From assembly GCF_014205015.1 (NCBI RefSeq), contig NZ_JACHMO010000001.1:7502001-7566000 (forward strand): 64,000 bases of DNA, written 5' to 3'. The translations under genes were made by a program, and so were the position numbers. This DNA is from Saccharothrix ecbatanensis (GTDB taxonomy: Bacteria; Actinomycetota; Actinomycetes; Mycobacteriales; Pseudonocardiaceae). Each line of letters begins with the position of its first letter. Position 1 is the first letter of the stretch. The notes under the pieces were generated by a model. That model saw only the letters and a list, made by a program, of their open reading frames with translations. It did not search any database and was not told the DNA's origin. Shown one piece after another: positions 7,224 to 16,529 of this stretch.

Positions 7224-10200
7224 TCAGCGCTGAGCGCGACGCAGCAGGGCGGCGGCGAGCAGTCGGCGTTCCGCGCCGGCGGTCTGCGGCCGTTCCTCAC
7301 CCTCCAGCGCGAGCCGGACCAGCGGCCACAACCGGTGCTCGGCCTCGGCCAGGCGGGACAACCGCGCCTGGTCCTCGACCGCGAGCCGGTCGTCGTTCCG
7401 CATCAGCAGCACGGCCGCGAACTGCGCGATCCGCCGCAACTCGTGCTCGGTGATGTGGTCCAGCTCCGCCTGCCGCGCGGCGATCCGCCCGACCCCGACC
7501 CCGACGCCCGCGGCGGCCAGGCCGCGTAGTCCGGGCAGGCCGTCGGCCAGGCGCGGCACCTGCCAGCCGGTGACGTTCGCGCCGTGCTGCCGGTAGGAGT
7601 GCAACGGCCGGTCGACGAACGAGATCGTGCCGACGGACAGCGCGGTCGCGGCGATCCACTGGTCGTGGTACGCGCTCAGCGTCCCCGGTGGCAGCGGCAG
7701 CACCCGCTCCCGGACCAGGTCGGCGCGCACCATGCTGGCCGCGCCGGTCACCGTGTTGAGCAGCAGCAGCTGTTCGAGATCGGTGAACTGGTTCACGCGG
7801 TTCGCCCACACGCTCTCCGCGACGACCTCGCCGATGCCGTCCACCAACCGCATGTCGCAGTAGGCGAGCTGGACGGCCGGGTCGGTGAAGCGGGAAACCA
7901 GCACGGCGAGCTTGTCCGCGTCCCACAGGTCGTCCTGGTCCGACAACGCGACCAGGTCCGCGTCCGCGGGCACGAGTGACAGCGCGCGCTCGAAGTTCCG
8001 GTAGAAGCCGACGTTCTCGTCGTGCTCGACGATGACGAACCTCGGGTCGTCGCCGACCACGTCGCGCAGCACCGCCACGCCCTCGTCGCCGGAGCCGTCG
8101 TCGCTGATCACGCACACCCAGTTCGGATGCGTCTGCGCGCGGATCGACTCGACCTGCTCGGCGAAGTGGAGCCGGGGCGCGCGGTAGGACGCCAGGCAGA
8201 TCGCGACCCGCGGACCGTCGGCCGGCCAGCTCACCTCGACCGGGGCCGTGTCCGTGTCCGAACTGCGCCCGCGCACGGCGGGCAGCTCACGCCGGAGCGT
8301 GGTGCCGTCGACCAGCGTGACGACGAGTTCCAGCGGCACCAGGCCTTCGCGCACCGGCACCCGAACCCGGAAACCGCTGTTCGGCTCACCACCGATCGCC
8401 GCGGCGACGTCCGGCCGGGGATGGCCGGTGGTCGCCGGGCACCTGCGCCCGTCCGCGACCACGGCGACCTGGCGCACCGGCACATCGGCGTGCGCGGCCC
8501 AGCCCTCGAGGTCGATCACCTGGCCGCGGCCGACGTTCACCGTCGCGGGCACGTCCACCGCGTACATCAGCCGGTCGTCCCGTCGGCTGACCGGCCGCAC
8601 CCGGCTCGCCAGCAACGGCGTCACCGCCGGCACGCGCTTGCCGACGCGGCGCAGCACACCGTCCGGCTCCTGCCCGCCACGGCCGAGCAACAGGTCACGC
8701 GTGCCGCGGGCGAGCCGTGCCGCGGGCCACAGGAAGTCCTCGCCCGCGCGCACCAGCGCCGACGACGTCAGCCGGTCCAGCTGCGCGCGCAGCCGTGCGT
8801 TCTCCGCGGCAAGCTCCTCGGCGGCCGTGCGCTGCGCGGCCAGCTCCCGGTCCACCTCTGCCCGCTCGGTTTCGGCGGACGCCAGCTCCATGAGCGCCCG
8901 GCCGAACTCTTCGTCCACCCGGGCGACCTCGGCACGCAGCCGCCGTTCCGCCTCGGCGTGCTCCTCGCGCAGCGCGCGGACCGCGTCCATCAGCGATTCG
9001 GTCGGCGCGCCGACCTCTTCGCGGGCCTCGTCGACCTCGCGGTGCGCGTCGGCCAGGACGTGACGCGTCTCGGCGACCTCGCGGTGGGCCTGGGCCGCCA
9101 CCTGCTGTGCCTCGGCGAGTTCAACCGCCAGCCGCTCGCGGTCGGCGACGAGCGCGCGGACCTCGTCCAGGCCGCCGCGCTCCCACAGCCGCATCCGGCC
9201 CGGCGCTTCGACGTCGGTGTCCAACGCGGCCCGCACGTCGGTCGCGCGGGTGCCGCTGACCAGTTCCTGGAGGGCTGCCTCGGCGTCGATCAGTTCCGAC
9301 CAGCGCGAACGGGCCGCGTCGTCCAGCCCGATCAGGGTGGCCAGGTGGACCACCAACTGCCGGATGGACGTCTCGGCGGGCCACGGGTGGGCCGCGCCGC
9401 AGCGCAACACCTCACGGGTGAACTCGACCAGAGCGCGCACGAGCACCAGCTCGGCGTCCACGCCGACGCCCGCCCGCCACTCCAGGTCGATCCGCCGGGG
9501 GGTGCCGTCCGGCAGCACGATCACGTTGCCGGGGTGCACGTCCAGGCAGTCCGGCGGCAGCACCGGCACGTCCGGGCGGCCGGGGAGGAACGGGTGGGTC
9601 TCGTCGTCGGCGAATGGCCGCGCGTCGACAGTGCAGCAGGCACGCCACTGATCGAGCAGGTCACGCGTCGTGTCGAGGTCGTGCTCGGCCAGCGCGTCGA
9701 GCAGCAACCGGTCCAGCGGCGCACCCGACAGCAGCGGCTCGTCCGCCGTCGGCTCCTGGCGCAGCCACCCGGCCGCGCTTCCCGTCCGGTGCGACTCGGC
9801 CAGCCGGAGGTCTTCGGTCAGCCGACGCGAACGCCGCCACTCCGGCAGCCTCTGCGCGTTGACCAGCCACCCCAGATCGGGGCGCGCGGCCTTGGCCACC
9901 GCCTCGGGCGTGCGGCCCGCGATCACCAGGAACGACGGCGCGACCGACGCGCCGAAGCCGTTGGCCACCGCCTGCCGGTGCGGCGACCGCACCGCGACCG
10001 CCGCCGACGAGCCGCGGAACACGCCCAGCAGCGGGTCGCGGACCAGCTTGTCCACCACGTCCGACGCGTCGGCGAGGTCGTGCACCCGCTCGTCGAGGAT
10101 CACCCTCGGCAGCTTGTAGTCCGGGTACGGCAGCAGCCAGCGCTGCGCGGTCAGGCCGGCGTCCGCGAGCATCGCGTGCAACCGCGCCTTGCTCCACGTC

Positions 10201-10790
10201 TTCGCGCCCGGCGCCGGGTAGTCGGCCAGCCCCATCCACGCGGCGGCGTGGTGGTCCTCCGGCTGGCCGAGCAGGTAGCCGATGCCGAGCTGGTTCTCGA
10301 TCGCGATGACCACGACACCGTCGTCGGCGAGCGCGTCGGTCACGTCGGCGAGCATCGCGGCGGGGCCGTCGCCGTAGACCGGCGAGTACTCCAGCACCCC
10401 GCACAGCAGCGCCAGGTCGAACGTGCCGTGGCGGCTCAGACCGGACGCGTCGCCCGCGACGATCCGCACGTCCGGCAGGTCGCGGCAGCGTTCGGCCGCC
10501 GCGGCGGCGCGCGACGGCGTGCCCTCCACACCGACGACCCGCGCCCCGGTCTCGCCGAGGGCGCGGGTGAGCACGCCGCTGCCGCAGCCGATGTCCAGCA
10601 CGCGCAGGCCGTCGTGCACGTTCAGCGGCGCGAGCAGCGCGGTTCGCTGCGGCGAGAAGTGGTAGGTCAGCTCCCAGTCGGTGAGGCCGGCAGCCAGTTC
10701 GGCCGAGCCGGCGCTCACGTCCTGGGCTGCGCGGAGTCGGGTGAGGACCTCGTCCTCGGCGCCGTCCGCGTACTCGGGTCCGCCGTCCAT
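7224..10790 (-). CDS. WbdD-like methyltransferase / kinase-like / coiled-coil / GT2 multidomain protein
   Basis: A 1188-aa protein. Residues 1-230 are a SAM methyltransferase (VLDIGCGSG at 64-72, VVGVEG, LLCGVLEYSP). Residues about 240-500 look kinase-like, with the catalytic-loop motif LDVHPGN (Asp417) and a DFG-like IDLEW (Asp435). Residues 541-675 are a long charged coiled coil. About 740-845 is a beta-rich domain, and 860-1075 is a GT2 domain with VISDDGSGD and SDQDDLWD (metal site). Methyltransferase-kinase-coiled coil is the order of WbdD, which caps O8/O9a O-antigen and whose coil sets chain length. Here a transferase is added. Its start overlaps the previous stop (TGATG), so it is translated with the SHOCT-like gene. 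Confidence 0.82.
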   Translation of the reverse strand: MDGGPEYADGAEDEVLTRLRAAQDVSAGSAELAAGLTDWELTYHFSPQRTALLAPLNVHDGLRVLDIGCGSGVLTRALGETGARVVGVEGTPSRAAAAAERCRDLPDVRIVAGDASGLSRHGTFDLALLCGVLEYSPVYGDGPAAMLADVTDALADDGVVVIAIENQLGIGYLLGQPEDHHAAAWMGLADYPAPGAKTWSKARLHAMLADAGLTAQRWLLPYPDYKLPRVILDERVHDLADASDVVDKLVRDPLLGVFRGSSAAVAVRSPHRQAVANGFGASVAPSFLVIAGRTPEAVAKAARPDLGWLVNAQRLPEWRRSRRLTEDLRLAESHRTGSAAGWLRQEPTADEPLLSGAPLDRLLLDALAEHDLDTTRDLLDQWRACCTVDARPFADDETHPFLPGRPDVPVLPPDCLDVHPGNVIVLPDGTPRRIDLEWRAGVGVDAELVLVRALVEFTREVLRCGAAHPWPAETSIRQLVVHLATLIGLDDAARSRWSELIDAEAALQELVSGTRATDVRAALDTDVEAPGRMRLWERGGLDEVRALVADRERLAVELAEAQQVAAQAHREVAETRHVLADAHREVDEAREEVGAPTESLMDAVRALREEHAEAERRLRAEVARVDEEFGRALMELASAETERAEVDRELAAQRTAAEELAAENARLRAQLDRLTSSALVRAGEDFLWPAARLARGTRDLLLGRGGQEPDGVLRRVGKRVPAVTPLLASRVRPVSRRDDRLMYAVDVPATVNVGRGQVIDLEGWAAHADVPVRQVAVVADGRRCPATTGHPRPDVAAAIGGEPNSGFRVRVPVREGLVPLELVVTLVDGTTLRRELPAVRGRSSDTDTAPVEVSWPADGPRVAICLASYRAPRLHFAEQVESIRAQTHPNWVCVISDDGSGDEGVAVLRDVVGDDPRFVIVEHDENVGFYRNFERALSLVPADADLVALSDQDDLWDADKLAVLVSRFTDPAVQLAYCDMRLVDGIGEVVAESVWANRVNQFTDLEQLLLLNTVTGAASMVRADLVRERVLPLPPGTLSAYHDQWIAATALSVGTISFVDRPLHSYRQHGANVTGWQVPRLADGLPGLRGLAAAGVGVGVGRIAARQAELDHITEHELRRIAQFAAVLLMRNDDRLAVEDQARLSRLAEAEHRLWPLVRLALEGEERPQTAGAERRLLAAALLRRAQR

Positions 10791-11947
10791 CAGCTGATCG
10801 GGAACTCCTTGACGACCGTGCCGCCGAACTCCTGGAACTTCTTGATCAGTTCCTTGTCGTCGACGCCGATCGGCGTCTGAACGGTGCCGATGCGCACGAC
10901 CTTCGTGCCGGTGACGTAGACGCAGCGGTAGAAGCCCGGCTGGCCCTTGCGGACCAGCTGGTGGACCGTCGAGCTCTGCGGCATGACGCCCTTGGCCCCG
11001 GGCACCATGCCGGCCTTCGTCTGGAGCTGGACCAGCGCCTCGGCCAAGGCTTCCGCCTTGTCCGCGTCCTCGGCCTCGAACACCGTCGTGTCGTGGGTGA
11101 ACGCGGCCGCGGTGCCGCCCTTGAAGCTCACCTCGGTGATGCCCGCGGCTTCCACGGCGGTGGCTTCCTCGGCGGTGAGGATCTTCGCCTCGACCGCCTC
11201 GGCCACCGGCACGACGCCGTTGGCCGGGTTCGGCGTGCCGGGCGGTGCGGGGATCAGGTCGATGGGCGGTTCGGTGGTGGTCGTGGTGGGCGCCGCGCTG
11301 GAATCGGTACCTGCGGAGGTGGTCGTCCCGCCGCCGGCGGACGTCGAGGATTCGCGGATGCCGAAGAACCAGATCGCGCCGCCGATGAGGGCGATCACGA
11401 GCACGACGCCGACGATGGCGAGGACCTTCTTGCCGCCGCCGCCGGACGTTTCGTCGAACACCTCGGGGCCCTGGCGCAGCCAGCTGTCGCCGGACGTCGT
11501 CGCCCACGGCGCGGACGTGTCGCCACTGCCCCACGGCGAGGCGGGGGGCTGCTGCGCGGAGAACCCGTGGGGCGGCGACGGCTGGCCGTACTGCGGCTGC
11601 GGCTGCATGCCACCGCCGGGGACGACCTGCGTGCGGTCGACGTCCTGGGGCGGTCGCGCCGCCGGTCTGCCACCGGACACGACCTGGGTGGCGTCCGGGT
11701 TCGGCGGCTGGCCCTGGCCGGCGTCCGGTGCGACCGGCCGCAGGTACTGGGTCGCGCTGTCCGGCGGCTGCTGCCCCTGCTGCTGGGCCGGCGCCGTGGG
11801 CGGGTTCGCCTGCCACTGCTGCTGAATCGGCGGAACGGCATGAGCCGATGCCAGCACCTGGTCGCGGCGCGTCCGGTACTCGTCGGCCGAGACTCGGCCG
11901 GACGCAAGCTCCTCATCCAGCTTGCGCAGCTCATCCTGCCAGTTCAC
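10790..11947 (-). CDS. Single-pass membrane protein with SHOCT-like N-terminus
   Basis: A 385-aa protein. Residues 1-32 (ELRKLDEELASGRVSADEY) resemble a SHOCT oligomerisation motif. About 35-165 is a Pro/Gln/Gly-rich cytoplasmic linker with repeated TQVV-GG motifs. One membrane helix (VLAIVGVVLVIALIGG) follows near residue 175, then a Thr/Ser-rich spacer and an extracellular domain of about 150 residues with a CVYVTGTKVV strand. No enzyme motif is visible. It overlaps the WbdD-like gene by one base, so a role in anchoring or regulating surface-polymer assembly is plausible but inferred. Confidence 0.7.
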   Translation of the reverse strand: MNWQDELRKLDEELASGRVSADEYRTRRDQVLASAHAVPPIQQQWQANPPTAPAQQQGQQPPDSATQYLRPVAPDAGQGQPPNPDATQVVSGGRPAARPPQDVDRTQVVPGGGMQPQPQYGQPSPPHGFSAQQPPASPWGSGDTSAPWATTSGDSWLRQGPEVFDETSGGGGKKVLAIVGVVLVIALIGGAIWFFGIRESSTSAGGGTTTSAGTDSSAAPTTTTTEPPIDLIPAPPGTPNPANGVVPVAEAVEAKILTAEEATAVEAAGITEVSFKGGTAAAFTHDTTVFEAEDADKAEALAEALVQLQTKAGMVPGAKGVMPQSSTVHQLVRKGQPGFYRCVYVTGTKVVRIGTVQTPIGVDDKELIKKFQEFGGTVVKEFPIS

Positions 11948-12076
11948 GCCGGCAGCCCCTTTCTGCGGTTCATGCGATCGTGGCCATTGTGCACGGGTCG
12001 TGACATGGCCGGGTCGGGCACCACCAAGTCGTGATGCGCCGCACCACCGACGTTGCCGGGCATTGCTCTGGTCGGC

Positions 12077-14458
12077 TCAGCGTTCCCGGCCGCGGACCCG
12101 GTCGTAGCGGGTCAGCGCGTGCACGGCGGCCTTGCGCAACACTGGCACCACCCGCTGTGACGGCGAGGGCCGGGGTGGCGCGACCGGCTCGGGCGCCGCA
12201 CGGCGGGAGCGCCAGGTCGCGTGCGCCTCGACGACGCGTTCCCGCACCCAGTCGGCGGTCACCTGGAAGTTCCACTGCCTGAGCAGCTGCTCCCGGGCCT
12301 TCAGCCCCTGCTCGGCGGCCCGCACCGGGTCGTCGGCCACCTCGCGCATCGCCGCCGCCGCCGCGTCCAGGTCGGGGTCGGCCCAGTGGGCGTCCGGCGG
12401 GTACGGCGGCGCGCCCGGACCGACCGCCGTCAACCGGTACGGCACCGGCCAGGCGTGCTCCGCCGGGACGAACTCGGCCGTGCCGGAGTAGTCGGTGCTG
12501 ATCACCGGCAGGCCCAGCGCGATCGCCTCGGCCACGGTGAACCCGTAGCCCTCGGACCGGTGCAGCGACACGTAGCAGTCGGTGCCCGCGTACAGGTCGT
12601 GCAGTTCCTCGGTGGTCAGGTACCGCTCCAGCAGCGCGATCCGGCGGTCGCCCGCCACGGCGGCCCGCAGCCTGGCCAGCTCGACCGGGTGCTGCCCGCC
12701 GTTGATCGCCTTCACCACGAGTTCGACGTCGTCGCGGCCCGGGAACGCCCGCTGGAACGCCTCGACCAGGCCGAACGGGTTCTTCCGCGCCGCGACGCTG
12801 TTGAAGTCCATGGCGAACAGGAACCGCACCGGCGCCCCGGGCTCGCGGCGTGACCGGTCCACGGCGGCGGTCGGCCGCACCGGCATCGGGATGACCCGCA
12901 CCGGTTTGTCGGTGTGCGCGGCGATCGCGGCCCGGCAGAACTCGCTGATCGTCCAGACCTCGTCCACGCAGTCGAACTCGTGCATCACCGACGGGAAGTC
13001 GTCCAGCTCCCACGCCCACACGCCGATCCGGTACCGGTCGTGGCCCACCTCGGGGTGCTGCTCCAGCACGCTGCGGACCAGGTCTGCGTTCACGCACAGC
13101 ACGCTGACCGGGAACTCGGGGCGGCCGACGTCGTCCGGCTGGTCGATGTCGGTGCGGTTGGCCACGAACCAGTCCTCGACCACCGACGCCACCGGCACGT
13201 CCGCCCGGCTGAGCGCCTGGTGGATCACGCGGGCCAGCTCGCCGACGCCCAGCACCGCGGTCAGGTGGCCGACCAGGTTCACCCCGAACCGGTCGTTCGG
13301 CGGCTGCGGCGCCACGTCCGGCCCCGGCGCGGCCCACTCGGGCAGCAGGCCTTCGGTGATCGCGGACGTGCGGCACCAGTGCGCGAACCCCGGCGACCTC
13401 GGCTGCCCGAACGCGCCTTGCAGGTCGACCCGGTGGTACCAGATCGCGGCGGTCAGCCGGCTCAGGCCGTGCTGGGGGGTGGGCTCGGTGAGCCAGTCGC
13501 GGAACGCCTTGCCGGAGAACGCGTGCGGCGGCACGGGCGCGGGCTTGCGCGGTGCGCGCGACGCTCGGACACCCGCCCGGTAGAGCTCGCGCATCAGCGT
13601 GGTGATGGGCGAGCCGTCCGGCAGCTCCTCCAGCCACGACGGCAGGAGGTCCCCCTTCGCCAGGCGGCCCGCTTCGTTCAGCCGCTCGGCGTAGTCGGCC
13701 GTCAGGTCGCGCAGTTCCGGGCGGTCGGACAGCAGGGTGGCCGGGCGGTTCGCGCACAGCTCGCTGAGCACCCAGGGCGTGTCCGGGTCGAAGCCGAACA
13801 GGTCCACGACCTTCGGCCGCACGCCCACCCGTTCGAACGCGTTCCAGGTGGTGAAACCGATGGCCGGGTCGGTCACGGTGGTGCGCGGGAAGTGGCTGAC
13901 CACCCGGTCGAACCACTCCTGGTCGGAGAACGCCTCGCGGTCGAACCGGATCGCGCGGTAGCCCAGCACCGCCTCGATCCACAGCTCCGCGAGCTCCGGC
14001 TCGGTGACCGTCAGGAAACCGGGGTTGTGCACGCCGGCGCCGATCAGGTTCGCCTCGTCCGTCTCGGCGTCGCGGCCCGTCACCGGGTGCAGGAAGTGCG
14101 GTGCGACGGTCAGCCCGGTCGCCTCCGGCAGCGGTGCGAGCACGAGGCTCGTCGGGCTCAGGTACGTGACGGACGGCGCGTCGGCCAGCAGGGTGCGCAG
14201 CAGCCACGGCTTCACCGCGGCGGCCAACTGCGGCGGCGTGTGCGCGGTGGCCAGCGCCAGGAACTCGTCCTTGGTGAGCCCGAACCGGTCGGGGCCCAGG
14301 AACGTGATCCCGTCCTCGGTCTGGACGCCGTCCGCGCCGTCGATCACGGCGATCGCGAACCGGTGGCCCGGGTGGTGCTCCACGTAGGAGCGGGCCAGCA
14401 CGGTCGCCGCGGCCAGCCCGCTCTCGGGCGTCACGGTGAAGGCGATCGGGGCGTTCAT
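12077..14458 (-). CDS. Two-domain glycosyltransferase (N-terminal GT-A-like, C-terminal GT4)
   Basis: A 793-aa protein. Residues 1-300 start like a nucleotide-sugar transferase that handles sugar-donor loops (IAFTVTPESG, YVEHHPGHRFAIAVIDG, VKPWLLRTLL). Residues about 400-750 are a GT4 (GT-B) domain: GHLTAVLGVGELARV, the FLFAMDFNSVAARKNP donor-binding start, and the diagnostic HRSEGYGFTVAEAIALG with the E-x7-E pair. A basic tail follows. Such proteins build repeating units or chains of surface glycans from GDP- or UDP-sugars in the cytoplasm. The ATG at 14458 overlaps the stop of the acyltransferase gene. Donor and acceptor cannot be read from sequence. Confidence 0.85.
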   Translation of the reverse strand: MNAPIAFTVTPESGLAAATVLARSYVEHHPGHRFAIAVIDGADGVQTEDGITFLGPDRFGLTKDEFLALATAHTPPQLAAAVKPWLLRTLLADAPSVTYLSPTSLVLAPLPEATGLTVAPHFLHPVTGRDAETDEANLIGAGVHNPGFLTVTEPELAELWIEAVLGYRAIRFDREAFSDQEWFDRVVSHFPRTTVTDPAIGFTTWNAFERVGVRPKVVDLFGFDPDTPWVLSELCANRPATLLSDRPELRDLTADYAERLNEAGRLAKGDLLPSWLEELPDGSPITTLMRELYRAGVRASRAPRKPAPVPPHAFSGKAFRDWLTEPTPQHGLSRLTAAIWYHRVDLQGAFGQPRSPGFAHWCRTSAITEGLLPEWAAPGPDVAPQPPNDRFGVNLVGHLTAVLGVGELARVIHQALSRADVPVASVVEDWFVANRTDIDQPDDVGRPEFPVSVLCVNADLVRSVLEQHPEVGHDRYRIGVWAWELDDFPSVMHEFDCVDEVWTISEFCRAAIAAHTDKPVRVIPMPVRPTAAVDRSRREPGAPVRFLFAMDFNSVAARKNPFGLVEAFQRAFPGRDDVELVVKAINGGQHPVELARLRAAVAGDRRIALLERYLTTEELHDLYAGTDCYVSLHRSEGYGFTVAEAIALGLPVISTDYSGTAEFVPAEHAWPVPYRLTAVGPGAPPYPPDAHWADPDLDAAAAAMREVADDPVRAAEQGLKAREQLLRQWNFQVTADWVRERVVEAHATWRSRRAAPEPVAPPRPSPSQRVVPVLRKAAVHALTRYDRVRGRER

Positions 14459-15558
14459 GGGTTCGTTGTCACCTTCTGTCGCTCGCGCTTGCGGAACCAC
14501 TGGGCGATCGGGTTCTCCACGAAGCGGTACAGCAGTTCGGACCCGACGGCGACGGCGGCCAGCGCCACGACCAGCGCCACCCAGAAGCCGGTCGTCGGGG
14601 TGAGCAGTTCGAGCACCGGGAAGCCGAGCGGGATGTGCAGCAGGTAGGTCGCGTAGGTCCGCTTCGCCGCCGCGCCGATCCACGGCTTGCGCACCAGCGG
14701 GGTGTCCAGCCGGGTGGCGAGCAGCACCACGAGCACCAGGATCAGCAACTGGCGCGGGAACTCGTCCTCGGGAGGCCACACCTCGCTGCCCAGGTCGGCC
14801 CGGATGAACAGCAGGAACTGCACGACCCCGCACAGGACGCCGGCGGCGGCCGGGATACGACCCGCCCGCACCAGGGTGATGAGCTGGCCGATGAAGAACA
14901 AGGGGAGGAACGTCACCACCATGCGGAACCCGATCGCGGGCGGCCCGCCGTTCGCCGGGATCACCGCCAGCAGCACCGACACAAGCGCCACCGACATCGC
15001 GGGCGGCAGCCACGGCCACCGCTTGAGCAGCGGCATCGTGCCCGCGACGTACAGGTAGAAGAACATCTGCACGACCAGCGTCCAGGTGATCGCCAGGACG
15101 GACGACGTGGCGGGGACGAAGAGGTTCAGCAGCGCCATGTTGAGCGGCAGGTCGTCGAGGTCGGGCGGGCGGTTGGCCGTGAGCAGGCCGTTCGAGACCA
15201 GGACCCACGCCAGCGCCACGGCGACCCACATGGCGGGCAGGAGCCGCACCGCACGGCGGACCATGAACTGGCCGGGGGTCTCCTTGAACGCCACGTGCGT
15301 CACGACCATGCCGCTGATCAGCAGGAACGTGCCGACCCCGACCCCGAACAGGGTGATCGGCCGGTAGAGGTGCAGCGGGCCGCTGACCAGGCCGTCCACG
15401 GCCCGGCCCACCGGGAAGTCGTGGCCGTTGAGGCGCAGCCAGTTCGCGTAGTGGGTGAAGATGACGGCGAGCGCGGCGAGGATCCGGATCAGGTCCAGGC
15501 CGTGCATGTACTTGGTGTTGGACGTCGGGGTTCGAACGTCCGGCGTGGTGATCGTCAT
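14455..15558 (-). CDS. Acyltransferase family 3 (OafA/YrhL type) membrane protein
   Basis: A 367-aa protein with about ten membrane helices. It opens with the family signature, LDLIRILAALAVIFTHYANW, whose His is catalytic in characterised members, followed by FLLISGMVV and FMVRRAVRLLPAMW. The end shows YLLHIPLGFPVLELL and RFVENPIAQWF. Family members move acetyl or other acyl groups across the membrane onto sugars. The AlgJ-like protein at 2953-4242 could receive the group outside the cell. It overlaps both neighbours by four bases, so it is one operon with them. Confidence 0.87.
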   Translation of the reverse strand: MTITTPDVRTPTSNTKYMHGLDLIRILAALAVIFTHYANWLRLNGHDFPVGRAVDGLVSGPLHLYRPITLFGVGVGTFLLISGMVVTHVAFKETPGQFMVRRAVRLLPAMWVAVALAWVLVSNGLLTANRPPDLDDLPLNMALLNLFVPATSSVLAITWTLVVQMFFYLYVAGTMPLLKRWPWLPPAMSVALVSVLLAVIPANGGPPAIGFRMVVTFLPLFFIGQLITLVRAGRIPAAAGVLCGVVQFLLFIRADLGSEVWPPEDEFPRQLLILVLVVLLATRLDTPLVRKPWIGAAAKRTYATYLLHIPLGFPVLELLTPTTGFWVALVVALAAVAVGSELLYRFVENPIAQWFRKRERQKVTTNP

Positions 15559-16529
15559 CGGCGGCGGCCCATCCAACCCAGTGCGGCGGTCGCGCCGAGC
15601 GTGGTCAGCACGCCGGCGACCGCGGTCGACGCGTGCATGACCGCGAACCCGAACACGCCCTGGAGGAGCGCGAGCCAGATCGCGTTGTCGGCGAGCCACC
15701 CCACGATCCGGTTCTCCGCGATCTTCGCGGCCGTCGGACCGGCGAACACGACCGCCGAGGTGAACAGGAGGCCCGCGTACACGGCGGCCACCGGGTACCA
15801 CCACCTGGCGAGTTCGACGGGGTACTGGTGCTCCGCCAGCACGAACAGCGACCACGCGGCGGGTGCGAGGAGGAACTGGAACCGGCCGCGCAGCGCCACC
15901 ACCTGACCGATCACGACGACACCGGAGAACGCCGCGACGGTGGCCGCGCGGTGGTCGTGGTCCACCAGCAGGATCGCGGTCGCGGCGACCGCGATGTGCA
16001 GGGCGGGGACGACCACTCGGGCGTTGCCGGTGAAGCGGCGGATCAGCGCGCCCGTCGCCCACGCGAGCAGTTCCAGCAGCACGATCCAGCCCAGCGGCAC
16101 CAGCAGCGGCTTCACCGCGATGAGCTGGCTGACCAGGGTGAGATTGCCCACCAGCGTGAGGGGTGACGTGTGGTCGGCGGACGGGACGGTCCAGATCGTC
16201 GCGCCGAGCGTGACCATCCCGGCCGCGAGCAGCACCGTGACCGCGAGCGGGAGGTACGTCAGCACGACGCGTCGCACGGAGGGTTTGCGGGTGACGCTCT
16301 CGTAGCCGGCGGCGGCCAGCAGCAGCATCGCGCCGAGCGGGCCGAAGTCCTCGCCGAGGCCGAGCGGCCGGTTCACCAGCTCCCGGACGGCCGCCAGGTC
16401 GCTGTTCATCCCCACTAGGTAGCCGTAGACCAGCAACACCGCGCCGGCCGCGCGCAGCAGGACGACGGCCGGCGTGGTCGTCGTCGGCTCCTCGGTCGGT
16501 GCTTCCGGGGACGTGGCCACGGTGGTCAT
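15555..16529 (-). CDS. Multi-pass membrane protein, acyltransferase-like
   Basis: A 324-aa protein with a short Thr/Pro-rich cytoplasmic head (TSPEAPTEEPTTTTP) and about nine to ten hydrophobic segments. I see no intact acyltransferase-3 catalytic motif; LLVDHDHRAATVAAFSGVVV is the only His-rich stretch near a membrane helix. Lengths and its place between an acyltransferase and a secreted protein suggest an accessory membrane component of glycan O-acylation or export. It overlaps both neighbours by four bases. Confidence 0.6.
   Translation of the reverse strand: MTTVATSPEAPTEEPTTTTPAVVLLRAAGAVLLVYGYLVGMNSDLAAVRELVNRPLGLGEDFGPLGAMLLLAAAGYESVTRKPSVRRVVLTYLPLAVTVLLAAGMVTLGATIWTVPSADHTSPLTLVGNLTLVSQLIAVKPLLVPLGWIVLLELLAWATGALIRRFTGNARVVVPALHIAVAATAILLVDHDHRAATVAAFSGVVVIGQVVALRGRFQFLLAPAAWSLFVLAEHQYPVELARWWYPVAAVYAGLLFTSAVVFAGPTAAKIAENRIVGWLADNAIWLALLQGVFGFAVMHASTAVAGVLTTLGATAALGWMGRRR

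Noticed and set aside
8022..10880. Very long open plus-strand frame (952 codons) opposite the WbdD-like gene
   Set aside because: It is the antisense shadow of a high-GC gene: Arg/His/Gln-rich with no family motif, while the minus strand has clear domains.
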